A stretch of 64,000 bases of DNA, from NCBI GenBank assembly GCA_048296855.1, contig CP182631.1. One strand, given 5' to 3'. Within the stretch, counting starts at the first letter, position 1. Every line of letters begins with the position of its first letter. The position numbers and the translations under genes were made by a program. Of the stretch, positions 18,134 through 28,143 are shown one piece after another. Origin of the DNA: Pseudocolwellia sp048296855 (lineage in GTDB: Bacteria > Pseudomonadota > Gammaproteobacteria > Enterobacterales > Alteromonadaceae). Under the pieces are notes generated by a model. That model saw only the letters and a program-made list of their open reading frames with translations, was not told where the DNA came from and searched no databases.

Positions 18134-18619
18134 ATGTCGTATAAACCTTCCAAAAGTCTCATGCTAAAATTGTGGAAAATATTCGGTGGTTTCACTATAG
18201 GACGGTGGATTGTAGGTAAGGCTTTATGCTTTACAGCTCCTTATTTTGGTACGATTAAACCTAAGTTAATTATTGTAAAACCGGGTCATGTAGAACTTAC
18301 CATTAAAAAACGTAGGGCTGTTTATAATCATTTAAAATCAGTTCATGCCATTGCCATGTGTAATGCTGCTGAACTTTCTGCAGGTGTTTGTATAGACATA
18401 TCTTTAAGCGATGATCTACGCTGGATACCTATTGGTATGACGGTTCAATACTTGAAAATTGCCAAAACAGACTTACGCATAATTTGTAAAATAGATAGGT
18501 TTGATTGGGAGAAAGCCGAAGATGTCGTGCTACCTGTTGATGTTTATGATACGGAACACAACAAGGTTTTTCATGCTGATATTACTATGCGAATTTCACC
18601 AAAACCATCACAACCATAA
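18134..18619 (+). CDS. DUF4442 hotdog-fold protein, putative thioesterase
   Basis: A 161-residue protein with an AGGA ribosome-binding site. The region from about 25 to 155 matches the DUF4442 layout of the hotdog thioesterase superfamily (SVHAIAMCNAAELSAGVCID and a beta-rich C-terminus). Members are thought to act on acyl-CoA or acyl-ACP thioesters, but no substrate is established for this subgroup. It is a single gene convergent with the large ATPase gene; no functional link to its neighbours is seen. Confidence 0.8.
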   Translation: MSYKPSKSLMLKLWKIFGGFTIGRWIVGKALCFTAPYFGTIKPKLIIVKPGHVELTIKKRRAVYNHLKSVHAIAMCNAAELSAGVCIDISLSDDLRWIPIGMTVQYLKIAKTDLRIICKIDRFDWEKAEDVVLPVDVYDTEHNKVFHADITMRISPKPSQP

Positions 18620-18623
18620 ATGA

Positions 18624-18656
18624 AAAAGGTAATAACATTCTCTGCTATTACCTTTT
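18624..18656. terminator. Bidirectional terminator between convergent genes
   Basis: An 11-bp stem, AAAAGGTAATA (18624-18634) with TATTACCTTTT (18646-18656). It serves the DUF4442 gene and the ATPase operon from opposite sides and shares the GGTAATAAC core of three other hairpins in the window. Confidence 0.75.
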
Positions 18657-18683
18657 CATAATTAACCTATAGCCATAAAGGTT

Positions 18684-21600
18684 TTAATCAAAAATGGCTC
18701 CTCCTGTATTATGACTCTCTCTACTTGTTGCCAACTCTTTAGTAACTTTTTGAACCGTCATAAAATTAAGAGTTTTTAATGTCTCTATTATTTCTAAATC
18801 AACATTTTTATTGCTGTTAAGTACAGATAATAACGGCGTTATAAACGATTCCATATGCTGCGTAAATAAAGACAAGGTTTGTGTTAATTCAGCGTTATCT
18901 GGCTTTTCAACATTTACTTGTAACTTTAAACTAGACAGTGTTTCGTTCAATGTGTCTAAACTACCAGACTGAGACTGTTGCAGTACTTGGCTAATTTGAT
19001 TCAATCCCTTTTGCAATAATGATATTTGGCTCGCAATAGCAGCCATTGGATTGTCGTTATTACCTAAGTTTTGATGACGAACAAAATCATCTTTTATGAT
19101 TTTCCAGCGCTCTGCTTGCTCACTAGTTTGGTTATTACGAAGTTCAGCTAATTTAAGTAGATTTTCTTCAGCACCTATTGTTAATGTTTGAGCTTCACCT
19201 CGGTAATGATCTGCAATCAGTTGTTCAACTTCTTCGTCAGTCATCACAGGTACAATTTTTTCTACCATTTTATTCATGTTTCGGTAGCTACCTTGTAACT
19301 TAAAGGGTGGCTCGGTTCTGTATTTGTCGTCTTGGGCAGCAGATGCAATATATTGTTCATTCGCTTTTAAAACGGTTTCTTGAACCTTGCGAATACGCTT
19401 AATAACCGCAACAATTTCATTCACTTCGGCTTGTGAATAACTATGTTTAAGATCCGTTGCAGCAACCGGTTCTCCATCTGCCATTTTAACTAAATTATAC
19501 AAGTCATCCATATCGCGTGTAGCAAGTGGCGCAATGTAAGAGTTACTGGTTAAGCTATTTTCAATAAAACTTAAAGAAAACTCATGTTCACGACCACTTA
19601 GCGTATCACCCAAATTATAAATATCAGCACGGTTAGCTAACATGTCTGGAATACTAAATGCTTCGCCTGACTCGGTATACGGATTACCCGCCATAACAAC
19701 TGCAAACTTTTTACCACGCATGTCGTAGGTTTTACTTTCGCCATTCCACACACCATCTACCCGTCTTGAACCATCACAAAGAGAAATAAATTTTTGTAAA
19801 AACTCAGGATTAGTATGTTGAATATCATCAAGGTACAACATAACGTTGTTACCCATTTCAAAGGCTAAGTTGATTTTTTCTACTTCATTCTTTGCCGTTG
19901 AGTTATTTGCCTGCGCGGGATCAAGCGATAATTGGTCGTGTCCAATAGACGGACAGTTAATTTTAACAAAGGTCATACCCAGCTTACTGGCTACGTATTC
20001 GATTAATGTTGTTTTACCGTAACCCGGAGGAGAAATAAGTAATAATAACCCCATTAAATCTGAACGTTTGTTATTACCTGCAGCACCAATTTGTTTAGCT
20101 AAGTTAGTACCTATTATTGGAAAATACACATCGTTAATCAGTTTATTTCGTACAAAAGAAGATAACGCTCTAGGTTTGAACTCTTCAAGTTGTAGTCGTT
20201 TACGCTGTTTTTCTAATACCTGTTGTTTGGTTTGATGAAACTGCTTAAATGCAGGTACATGTTCATACGTAAATTTACGTAACTTTGTGATAAATTCTTG
20301 ATAGTTAATTTTTAATTTTCGATCATTAATCTGTTTATGCTGACCCAATAAGCCTTCTACAATACAATAGGTTTTAGCCGCAGAAGTATAAAACTCACTG
20401 TGCTGCTCTAACGTCATCAACATAGAAGCTTCAATTAATACATCTAAATGAATGTCTAATTTTTGATGATGAGCAAAAGCTTGTAACCACGCTAAATGGA
20501 GTTGATATTTTTGTTCTAAAGTTGAACAGCCTGATAGCGCGCTTTCAATTTGCTGTTCTAAGCTCTTATGTTTAAGTTGTGATTTTAGTTGTTTAACTAG
20601 ATCTACACTTTCTTCTTTTATAACAAACTTTTGTTCAGCTAAAGCAAGCTCTTGAATAAGATACGTTGCTGATAAGACCGTGTCGCCGTTTAACCAAGGT
20701 TGCTCTTTAATATAGGTAGTTAATACACTTGACAATTCATCCGTTAGCTGTTGCCTAAGCTGATTATCGCCGAAGGTTTCTTCCATTAAGTGTAAGTTAT
20801 GACAACGCTGTACTAAGTCTTTACGTTGGTTATCTTCTAATTTTGTTGAAAAGAAAAACACAGCGAGTTTTCTCTCTAACGCGGGGTAAGCTAATAGGCC
20901 TATAGATTCTCGTAACGATAATAGCTGTGTTAAAATTAAAGCGGCATCGGCGTCATGTACACCTTTATCATAACCTTCTTGATAGCGTGGCTCTGCCGCT
21001 TTTCTAATAAACTCTACTAATTGATTATTTTTTACCGCGTCTTTTAAGTGATCAATTTGAGTTTTACCAGACAATTCAGCTTCAAATAATAAGCTAGCGG
21101 CTAAGTATTCACCTCGGTATACATCACCACATTCAGAAATAAGTTCTTGCTGCCATAAATATTCAGTACCCGCAAATAGTTCAGCGTCTAGGTTTTCAAA
21201 ATACTCACTGCCACTAATGTGTAATACCATTGCCTTGTCACGTGGCAATAAGGTTAGTTCTAGTTTTTGCTTATTAACCGAGAACTGATGTTCGCCTATT
21301 TTAACTAAGCTACCGTCGGCTGAATAAATATCGGTTTTATCTCTAAGAGCTCTTATGCCTTGTTCTTTAGCATTTTTTAGCTGAGCATCAATGTCATCAG
21401 CTCTAACATTGTCATCAAGTTCTCTTAATTGCTCTATCAGTTGTCTTAACTTAGACACCATAGGGTCGCCAGCAAAATAACTATTGAGCTTGTCTTGATC
21501 ATTAAAACCTTGGCTACGACGAATAACACCTTCGATAATACGCTGTGCCGCTGTCATTAAATTAAGACAACGACGCTGCTGAGAATCCATAAGCTGTTGT

Positions 21601-23876
21601 TTATGTTGCTCGAAGTTATCGTAAATTTCGTCTCGTTTAGCGAGGATCTCAGTATAAAACTCCTCATAATCGCTAAATTGACTTTCTAAGTCTTCAAGCT
21701 GAATAAGTATTTGAGAGAGTTGTTGATCGCAAGATTGCGGTGTATCACTCGCATTTAAGCCACTGGTAACACTTTGGCTTAGTAGTTTAAATCTGGCACC
21801 AAATTCGGCTCTAGCCTCTTCACTGCCTACACTTTTTGCGGCTAAATCTGCGTTCGCTTTAACACGATTAATTTGACTAAATACACCTGATATATCTTCG
21901 AGTATACGTGTGCGCTGCCTGCTGTCTTCAATATCTAAAGACAGCATGGTGCGATTAAGTAATTCTAAACCTTGAATAAGCTCTTCAATGGCTAAACGTA
22001 TAGGTTTTAATGCGGTGATTGACTCACTATCTGTAATCGCTGCTTCTAATTCTGCGATGGTAGTTTGGTAAGGGGTAAGTGCATTATCTTGCTGTAAAAA
22101 ATCAGCCGTTGCTTGGCTAAGTCCTTTAGTGAGTTCGTCTAAAGTAACTTCCATGGTGTTAATTTCATCTACGTCAACATAACGTAATTCTTTATGAGAA
22201 ATTAACTCGCCTTTAAATTGTGCTAACTCAGATAAATTATCAACAAATTGCTTAGCGTTATTAAAGCGATTTAATTGGAGATTTTTGGTTAACTCAGTAA
22301 GCTTATTTCGAGCTTCTGACATAACGGCATCAGAGCTTGCTTTAATGCTAACGACTTTTTCAAACTCATCTAATACGAGTTCTGAAGTCGTAACAACTTG
22401 TTTGATCAGATCATTTAGAGTCGATAAGCTTGTATCATTCAACCAATGATATTTATCAAAAAGCTGCTTAGATTCTTTAACTAAATCGTTAAAATGATGC
22501 TCGCTAGGCGCTTCAATAGAAATTAATTTAACAACGCTATATAAATCAGACACGCCTCTAACAAGTTCAGGATTACCTATTTTGCCAAAAAAACTTGTGT
22601 CGGTAGGTTGGTTGCTCGCATATTCTTCGGTACAAAATGGGGTTTGCCATATTTGCATAGCATGCACACGCGAAGGTTCAGATTCTGCACTAAAAACTAC
22701 AGCCCTTCCATTATCGTACAAGCTTTGACCGTGACCATAAATAGGGTTTTGTAATGTTCTCGTGATCAGGTTATAGCCAAATAAAGCATACTGACCTGCA
22801 TTAGGTTCATAAAATATATAAAGAAAATCTTCACCGTTGGGTGATTTAACTACACGGTGCAGTTGAAGATCTTCAGCATTGTCTTCAAAACTCTTATGTT
22901 CTCCATTTTGCAGATAGTATCCACCAGGAAAAATAATACCGTGATCTTCAGGTAATTGAATACACGCATGTGCGATTGCGTCTTGGCGTAATACAGTTTT
23001 GGTTTTGCAGTTAAAAATTAAATGTCGGGTTTGCTCTTCACGGTAGGGCTTTATTTTTAATAAAATAAGTTCGCCCACTTTAGCGTAGCGAATATCCGCA
23101 TCGTCTAAAGATTGGTGTTCATCATCAACAGGCTCTGAATATATACCTTGCCCTGCTTCGGTATTATTTTCTACTTTAAGGGTAAGTGACCCGCCCATGG
23201 TTTCAACAAAAAGCATATCAAATAAATTAAAGTGCGGATGCTTACCTTGCTCTTGTTGTTCTCGTGATACTTTATGCCATTCAAAATCAAAATTTTCTGG
23301 CTGTTTTATATCTCTTTCACCACGGTTATCAATGTAAGTGACTTTATAATCTGGGTCGATCCCCCAGCGAAAAACACGTATGTCATCAATACGCTCACCA
23401 ATTTGAAATATTGCAAAAACTTTGCTGCCTTGACGGTAAACATGAGATAAAAAGGTTTTTTTATAGTAGGTATATAGCTCATCAAAATCGCGAACAAATT
23501 CAGGATCATCAAGAAAGCTACCTTGTATTGGCAAGTCTACAATTTCAATCTCACCATTGTTATCTTGAAGTTGATGCAAACTAAATACATCAGAAATGGT
23601 GATATTACGTTGTAAACCTAAAAAAACGTTATACCCAAAAAGTAAGGTGTCTCCAATAGCCGCTATGTCTCTCGCAACACAATTATGCTCGGTTCTCACT
23701 CTTACACGAGCATCAACGTTCATATCAGTTGAGCCAAATGTTGAAATACGTTCATCATTTAACTGTTTTATTTGTGTATTAAGTTCACTACCTAAGGCGG
23801 ATAGTCGGCGTTGTATTAGCTCGTATGAGCCACCTTCTGCAACGGCTTGATTGGTGACACTTTCCTTATTTGTCAT
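18684..23876 (-). CDS. Giant AAA-type ATPase annotated in relatives as DNA repair ATPase
   Basis: A 1730-residue cytoplasmic protein. The first 400 residues are beta-rich, residues about 450-900 are largely helical and coiled-coil, and an AAA-type P-loop module occupies about 1240-1500 with Walker A PPGYGKTTL (near residue 1283) and Walker B VMLYLDDIQH (near 1349). The C-terminus is again coiled coil. Relatives are labelled DNA repair ATPase or DUF3686-type, with no firm biochemical evidence that I know of. It is the third gene of an operon after a YqiJ-like and a flotillin-like gene (65-base gap), so it may work at the membrane with the flotillin scaffold rather than in DNA repair. The ATG is followed by a polar start without signal peptide. 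Confidence 0.85.
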   Translation of the reverse strand: MTNKESVTNQAVAEGGSYELIQRRLSALGSELNTQIKQLNDERISTFGSTDMNVDARVRVRTEHNCVARDIAAIGDTLLFGYNVFLGLQRNITISDVFSLHQLQDNNGEIEIVDLPIQGSFLDDPEFVRDFDELYTYYKKTFLSHVYRQGSKVFAIFQIGERIDDIRVFRWGIDPDYKVTYIDNRGERDIKQPENFDFEWHKVSREQQEQGKHPHFNLFDMLFVETMGGSLTLKVENNTEAGQGIYSEPVDDEHQSLDDADIRYAKVGELILLKIKPYREEQTRHLIFNCKTKTVLRQDAIAHACIQLPEDHGIIFPGGYYLQNGEHKSFEDNAEDLQLHRVVKSPNGEDFLYIFYEPNAGQYALFGYNLITRTLQNPIYGHGQSLYDNGRAVVFSAESEPSRVHAMQIWQTPFCTEEYASNQPTDTSFFGKIGNPELVRGVSDLYSVVKLISIEAPSEHHFNDLVKESKQLFDKYHWLNDTSLSTLNDLIKQVVTTSELVLDEFEKVVSIKASSDAVMSEARNKLTELTKNLQLNRFNNAKQFVDNLSELAQFKGELISHKELRYVDVDEINTMEVTLDELTKGLSQATADFLQQDNALTPYQTTIAELEAAITDSESITALKPIRLAIEELIQGLELLNRTMLSLDIEDSRQRTRILEDISGVFSQINRVKANADLAAKSVGSEEARAEFGARFKLLSQSVTSGLNASDTPQSCDQQLSQILIQLEDLESQFSDYEEFYTEILAKRDEIYDNFEQHKQQLMDSQQRRCLNLMTAAQRIIEGVIRRSQGFNDQDKLNSYFAGDPMVSKLRQLIEQLRELDDNVRADDIDAQLKNAKEQGIRALRDKTDIYSADGSLVKIGEHQFSVNKQKLELTLLPRDKAMVLHISGSEYFENLDAELFAGTEYLWQQELISECGDVYRGEYLAASLLFEAELSGKTQIDHLKDAVKNNQLVEFIRKAAEPRYQEGYDKGVHDADAALILTQLLSLRESIGLLAYPALERKLAVFFFSTKLEDNQRKDLVQRCHNLHLMEETFGDNQLRQQLTDELSSVLTTYIKEQPWLNGDTVLSATYLIQELALAEQKFVIKEESVDLVKQLKSQLKHKSLEQQIESALSGCSTLEQKYQLHLAWLQAFAHHQKLDIHLDVLIEASMLMTLEQHSEFYTSAAKTYCIVEGLLGQHKQINDRKLKINYQEFITKLRKFTYEHVPAFKQFHQTKQQVLEKQRKRLQLEEFKPRALSSFVRNKLINDVYFPIIGTNLAKQIGAAGNNKRSDLMGLLLLISPPGYGKTTLIEYVASKLGMTFVKINCPSIGHDQLSLDPAQANNSTAKNEVEKINLAFEMGNNVMLYLDDIQHTNPEFLQKFISLCDGSRRVDGVWNGESKTYDMRGKKFAVVMAGNPYTESGEAFSIPDMLANRADIYNLGDTLSGREHEFSLSFIENSLTSNSYIAPLATRDMDDLYNLVKMADGEPVAATDLKHSYSQAEVNEIVAVIKRIRKVQETVLKANEQYIASAAQDDKYRTEPPFKLQGSYRNMNKMVEKIVPVMTDEEVEQLIADHYRGEAQTLTIGAEENLLKLAELRNNQTSEQAERWKIIKDDFVRHQNLGNNDNPMAAIASQISLLQKGLNQISQVLQQSQSGSLDTLNETLSSLKLQVNVEKPDNAELTQTLSLFTQHMESFITPLLSVLNSNKNVDLEIIETLKTLNFMTVQKVTKELATSRESHNTGGAIFD

Positions 23877-23941
23877 TTAAGACTCCATGATGCTGTATGA
23901 AGCCTTTAATGGTAAAGGCTTCATCTATTTACTGAAAAAAT

Positions 23942-25924
23942 TTACTTAACGTCTGAAGTATTTTGGCTACCTAAATTTAATAGCGCCGCCAAAGCACCTT
24001 TTTGTGTGTCATCAGCATTATTTAATGTTGATAACAGTTTAGACATATTGAAATTTTTCATGGTTTCACTTGTTTGTGCAGCACCTGATAACACACCACT
24101 CAAATCGTCCATAATATTACGATCACCATTTAAATGATCTTTAAGTAAGGTTTTTACTGTATCGCTTTCATTGACTAAACCATCGATAGATTTACCAACA
24201 GTAATAGACTTCATAAATTGATGTAGGAACTCACCGTCTCCTCCCATAATATTTATGTTAGCTTCGCTTAATGCTGTCGCTAAAACGCCTGCTTGTTTCT
24301 CAGCTAAATCTACGCTGTTGTCTAGTCTAGCTAAGGTAAGTTCTCGCTCTTGATTTAAGCGTAAACCAAAAGTTTCAAACTCACGTGCTTGTTCAGACAT
24401 TGCGTTAAGCACTTCTTGCTTCTCACGTAAGCCAGCTGCTTCAGCAAATGCTTTTTCTTGAATACCTTTCGCCTCGGCGGTTAGTTTTAACTCAAGCGCT
24501 TTAGCTTCAGCTTCACCTTGTCTTTCATGTGCATCGGCTTGTGCTAGCGTTATTTGTGCTTCTGCTAACCCTTGTGATGCAGCTTCAGCTTGGTGCCCTT
24601 CTGCTAATATTTTTTTAGACTCAGACTGCTTGCTGGCAGTTTTTAATTCAGCTTCAGCAATAGTTTGCATTTTTCTTGCGGTATGCTCTGCGGCTTGCTC
24701 TTGTGCTTTAGCTGATTCAATATCTTTCACTAAAGCTTCTTCGGCTTCACCTTTCGCTTTAATCACTTTTTCATCTTTCTGGCGATTAGCTTCAGACACT
24801 ACACGTAAATCTTTAATACGCTCTTCTTCTTCTGCAACGCTTTTATCTACCATAATTCGTTCTCTTTGAACTTCGGCGATGTTTTTGCGCTCAACCTCTA
24901 ACGCTTTTTCTTTATCAATGCGTAGCGTTTCCACTTCTTTTTCACGGTCAATTGACTCAATTTGACGTGCTCGTGTTACTTTTTCTTCTTCGATTGCAAC
25001 GGCTCTGAAGCGATTTTGTTCTGCAATATCAGCCTCACGTTGTTTATTTTCTTCGGCAACGGCAATTATTTGTTCAGTGCCGATTCTTGCTTGTTCAGAC
25101 TTACAACGCTCTTCTTCAACAATTTTTGCAGTTTCGGCTTCTTCGCGCGCTTTTACTGAAGCTATTTCTCTAGTTTGTTTAGCTTGCGAATCAGCTAATT
25201 GTCGTTCTAACTCTAAGCTTTTTTCTTCTGCTTCAATATTTTGACGTTTAATACGAATTTCTTCTTGGCGTTTTAAGTCATTCGTTTGTACACTTTGTTG
25301 AGCCGTAAGCTCAGTTATACGTCGAATACCTTCTGAATCCATTATATTATTAGGGTCTAAATCACTAATTGATGTTTGCTCTAAAAAGTCGATTGCAACA
25401 TCTTCAAGTACGTAACCAGATAAGTCTTGACCGATCACTTCTTTAATCTTGTCTCTAAACCTATCGCGCTGGGTAAATAGTTCGGTAAAGTTAAGTTGTT
25501 TACCTACGGTTTTAAGGGCTTCTGAAAACTTAGCTTCGAATAATTCTTGTAATGTTTCAGGGTAAGATGAACGTTCACAACCTACCTGTTTCGCAACTCG
25601 TAAAATGTCTTCTTTGGTTTCGTTTACTCGAATATAAAACGTAATAATAATATCGGCGCGAATGTTGTCTTGACAGATCAAACCTGAGCGCCCTTTACGT
25701 TCAAGCATCATACGCTTGGTTGAAATATCCATAATTTCTTTTTTATGAATAATAGGAATAACCAAGCCGCCTGTGGTGCTTATTTCAGGCTCTGCTCGCA
25801 ATTTGTTAATAATTAACGCCTGCCCTTGTTCTACTTTGTTATAAAACTTTGCGACCATGATTAACAATGAAAAGACGAAAAGAGCGCCAATTCCGATAGC
25901 TAAATAAAGTGGTTCCATTACCAT
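23942..25924 (-). CDS. yqiK: Flotillin-like SPFH protein, YqiK type
   Basis: A 660-residue protein: an N-terminal membrane helix (about residues 5-24), an SPFH/band-7 domain (about 30-220, with GLVIPIIHKKEIMDI and IRADIIITFYIRVN), a long charged and alanine-rich coiled coil (about 220-520) and a C-terminal domain with GGDGEFLHQFMKSI. It belongs with bacterial flotillins that oligomerise into membrane microdomain scaffolds. AGAGGA lies seven bases before the ATG at 25924, supporting this start over the ATG two codons on. The gene follows a YqiJ-like gene by 75 bases and precedes the giant ATPase gene; the YqiJ-YqiK pair is known from enterobacteria. Confidence 0.9.
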   Translation of the reverse strand: MVMEPLYLAIGIGALFVFSLLIMVAKFYNKVEQGQALIINKLRAEPEISTTGGLVIPIIHKKEIMDISTKRMMLERKGRSGLICQDNIRADIIITFYIRVNETKEDILRVAKQVGCERSSYPETLQELFEAKFSEALKTVGKQLNFTELFTQRDRFRDKIKEVIGQDLSGYVLEDVAIDFLEQTSISDLDPNNIMDSEGIRRITELTAQQSVQTNDLKRQEEIRIKRQNIEAEEKSLELERQLADSQAKQTREIASVKAREEAETAKIVEEERCKSEQARIGTEQIIAVAEENKQREADIAEQNRFRAVAIEEEKVTRARQIESIDREKEVETLRIDKEKALEVERKNIAEVQRERIMVDKSVAEEEERIKDLRVVSEANRQKDEKVIKAKGEAEEALVKDIESAKAQEQAAEHTARKMQTIAEAELKTASKQSESKKILAEGHQAEAASQGLAEAQITLAQADAHERQGEAEAKALELKLTAEAKGIQEKAFAEAAGLREKQEVLNAMSEQAREFETFGLRLNQERELTLARLDNSVDLAEKQAGVLATALSEANINIMGGDGEFLHQFMKSITVGKSIDGLVNESDTVKTLLKDHLNGDRNIMDDLSGVLSGAAQTSETMKNFNMSKLLSTLNNADDTQKGALAALLNLGSQNTSDVK

Positions 25925-25999
25925 GTGTTTTTCCTCTTATTTAAAACATAGCCACACTATTGGCGGCCAAATAGATTGTAATTTTGTAAAATGAATAAG

Positions 26000-26632
26000 T
26001 TAGTGAGAGTAAGGTGCAACAATATAAGTGTGGCTGTCTTTTAGGTACTCAATTACGAGTACTTCATCCCCCTTTTTTAGCGTGTGCTGCGGATCACAGC
26101 GTACATCAAAGAGTATTTCGGCCCCCTCGTTAAATAAACGTGCTTGGCCAAAGCTGTCGCTTACGGTACTTGTAGCTATAATGGCATTTTTACCAACTAG
26201 ATGATGACTTGTCGTAGTTTCAACGCTTGTAAACATGCCCTTTATAGGACGAAGAATGACCGCAGCAATGGGAAGTGATATTGCAAAAACAATAACATCA
26301 GTTATAGCCCCCATCACGTAATATAACCAACCGTCAGGTAACCAAGTAAGTAGGTATAATTGAAGATAAAAACTGATCAACCAACAAATAAGAACAATAA
26401 TGCTGATCACAAGTGTAAAAGGCACGCCAGTTAAACCAAAAGTAAGCATTAAGCCGGTGAGTCCACCAATAGAAATTTCAGGATCCAGATCTATATCAAG
26501 TTCAGCATCACCTGAAAAGCCTAAATCGACAAGTCCCAACATACCTACAAGCCAATACACGACCACAACACCTAGTAGGGTTGAATATATAACAGTGGGG
26601 AATTGTGAAGCGACTTGAAGCAGTTGTTCCAT
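26000..26632 (-). CDS. yqiJ: YqiJ-like inner-membrane OB-fold (NfeD-type) protein
   Basis: A 210-residue protein with three to four membrane helices (about residues 12-36, 58-90 and 100-128) and a C-terminal soluble beta-domain of about 65 residues (GKNAIIATSTVSDSFGQARL, GDEVLVIEYLKDSHTYIVAP) of the NfeD/OB-fold type. NfeD proteins are partners of flotillins. AAGGATGAAAT precedes the ATG. It heads the operon with the flotillin and the ATPase and likely forms a membrane complex with the flotillin. Confidence 0.85.
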   Translation of the reverse strand: MEQLLQVASQFPTVIYSTLLGVVVVYWLVGMLGLVDLGFSGDAELDIDLDPEISIGGLTGLMLTFGLTGVPFTLVISIIVLICWLISFYLQLYLLTWLPDGWLYYVMGAITDVIVFAISLPIAAVILRPIKGMFTSVETTTSHHLVGKNAIIATSTVSDSFGQARLFNEGAEILFDVRCDPQHTLKKGDEVLVIEYLKDSHTYIVAPYSH

Positions 26633-26704
26633 ATTTCATCCTTAAAATAAATAACATAACGCTTATATGTTTTGTTATTTTGAAATTTGATTTTGTGTAG
26701 ATTA

Positions 26705-26743
26705 ATCATACCCATTTGACATAATATGTCAAATGGGTATGAT
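26705..26743. promoter_or_regulatory. Perfect 39-bp palindrome, probable operator
   Basis: Arms of 19 bases (26705-26723 and 26725-26743) are exact reverse complements around a single central A; the core reads CCCATTTGACATA. It lies between the divergent yqiJ and 141-residue membrane-protein genes, 73 bases before yqiJ. With no gene ending nearby, a terminator role makes no sense; an operator for a dimeric regulator or a cruciform is more likely. Confidence 0.7.
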
Positions 26744-26912
26744 GACTAACATCTTTTATTGGGATAAATTATCATATAGCTTAGTTAAAATCATTTAATA
26801 AAATATTCATAGGTAAATTATTTGATTCATTTATCTAGTGGCATGTATTAACCAATAATTATATGATTAGTCTAAACATTTCAACATAAAATAACGTTAA
26901 TAAGGATTTTAA

Positions 26913-27338
26913 ATGAGAGGCGCAGGTGGTACTTCAGGTGGATTAGGACACTTTTTTATTGGCCTAATTATGATGTGTGGTGGCTTTTATATGTTATTAA
27001 ATGCAATCACTGTAACGTCAAGTTTTGGCATGGGCATGCGGTTATATGGCTTTTCAGCGGGTGGTGGAAGCTTTAATGTAACGAGCGGTATGATCATGAT
27101 CCCTTTTATTTTTGGTGTGGGTTTAATTTTTTATAACAGTAAAAATATTTTAGGTTGGGTGTTATCTGTAGGCTCGATAACCGCGTTAATTTTTGGTGTT
27201 ATCTCTTCTATTCGTTTTTCTTTTAGAACCATGAGCTCATTTGATCTTATCGTTATATTGGTTTTAGCTGTCGGCGGCTTAGGTTTGTTTTTACGTTCTT
27301 TAAAAACATTAGATCAAAAATATCCTGATCAAAAATAA
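26913..27338 (+). CDS. Small multi-pass membrane protein of unknown function
   Basis: A 141-residue protein with four predicted membrane helices (about residues 10-30, 52-70, 75-95 and 105-127) and a glycine-rich N-terminus (MRGAGGTSGGLGHF). AAGGA lies six bases before the ATG. I do not recognise a family. It is divergent from the yqiJ-yqiK-ATPase operon and shares the palindromic intergenic region, so it may be a co-regulated part of that membrane system. The C-terminus is charged and probably cytoplasmic. Confidence 0.75.
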   Translation: MRGAGGTSGGLGHFFIGLIMMCGGFYMLLNAITVTSSFGMGMRLYGFSAGGGSFNVTSGMIMIPFIFGVGLIFYNSKNILGWVLSVGSITALIFGVISSIRFSFRTMSSFDLIVILVLAVGGLGLFLRSLKTLDQKYPDQK

Positions 27339-27419
27339 AACGATTAAATAAAGAGGAATTTTTCAAAATAACATAGGTATAAAAACAGGCCGTTGCCCCT
27401 AAGGTACACCATAGAATAG

Positions 27420-27468
27420 CGAATACCAGTTGATCGATTTATTATTCAAAAGGTATTCGTGATTTTTT
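27420..27468 (+). terminator. Weak terminator candidate after small membrane-protein gene
   Basis: CGAATACC (27420-27427) pairs with GGTATTCG (27452-27459) over a long 24-base loop, followed by TGATTTTTT. No other feature was recognised in 27339-27678 apart from the ribosome-binding site of the next gene. Confidence 0.4.
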
Positions 27469-27678
27469 AGAATTGAAAGAATAACTACTTTATCCCTCCC
27501 CTATCTGGCGCTAAAAGCGAGAGTAAACTAAAAACTTACAATATAGTAACTTATATATTTTAAGTTACAATTTTTGCTTGTAATGTTTCATCTGCTATTT
27601 ATATGCTATGTTAAAATCCTTGTCTTTAAAATAAATTACATTTTATTTCAATCTGATTCTAACGAAGGACTAATAGCA

Positions 27679-28140
27679 ATGACGTTAAAACTTAATATTA
27701 ATGGCGTTAAAAAAAACGTGGATGTTAGTGATGACACTCCCTTATTATGGGTTATACGTGATGAACTCAAGCTTACGGGAACAAAATTTGGCTGCGGTGT
27801 AGCTCAGTGTGGAGCTTGTACTGTACACATTGATGGGCAACCACAACGTTCATGTGTATTTCCAGCTAAATCCGCTGAAAATATGGAAATAACCACGATT
27901 GAGTCTGTATCAGGTAAAGAAGCTCAAGCGATTCAAGCGGCATGGCAAGAGTTAGATGTTCCACAATGCGGTTATTGTCAATCAGGACAAATTATGAGTG
28001 CTGTTGGCGTATTAAAAAACACCCCTAAACCAACAGACAACGATATTGACGCAGGCATGTCAGGTAACTTATGTCGTTGTGCTACTTATGTGCGCATTCG
28101 TAAGGCTATTCATTTAGCAGCTGAAAAATTAGAGGGATAA
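27679..28140 (+). CDS. Molybdenum hydroxylase [2Fe-2S] small subunit (IorA-like)
   Basis: A 153-residue xanthine-dehydrogenase-family iron-sulfur subunit. The plant-type ferredoxin cluster motif CGVAQCGACTVH and the second [2Fe-2S] motif CGYCQSGQ followed by CRCATY are all present. The start was set to the ATG at 27679, where GAAGGA lies nine bases upstream and the family's N-terminus (MTLKLNINGVKK) begins; a longer frame would add a hydrophobic, non-homologous extension. It passes electrons from the molybdenum centre of the next gene product. Only three bases separate the two genes. Confidence 0.93.
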   Translation: MTLKLNINGVKKNVDVSDDTPLLWVIRDELKLTGTKFGCGVAQCGACTVHIDGQPQRSCVFPAKSAENMEITTIESVSGKEAQAIQAAWQELDVPQCGYCQSGQIMSAVGVLKNTPKPTDNDIDAGMSGNLCRCATYVRIRKAIHLAAEKLEG

Positions 28141-28143
28141 AAA

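Noticed and set aside
26705..26743. Palindrome as a terminator
   Set aside because: Both flanking genes read away from it and no T-run follows either arm.
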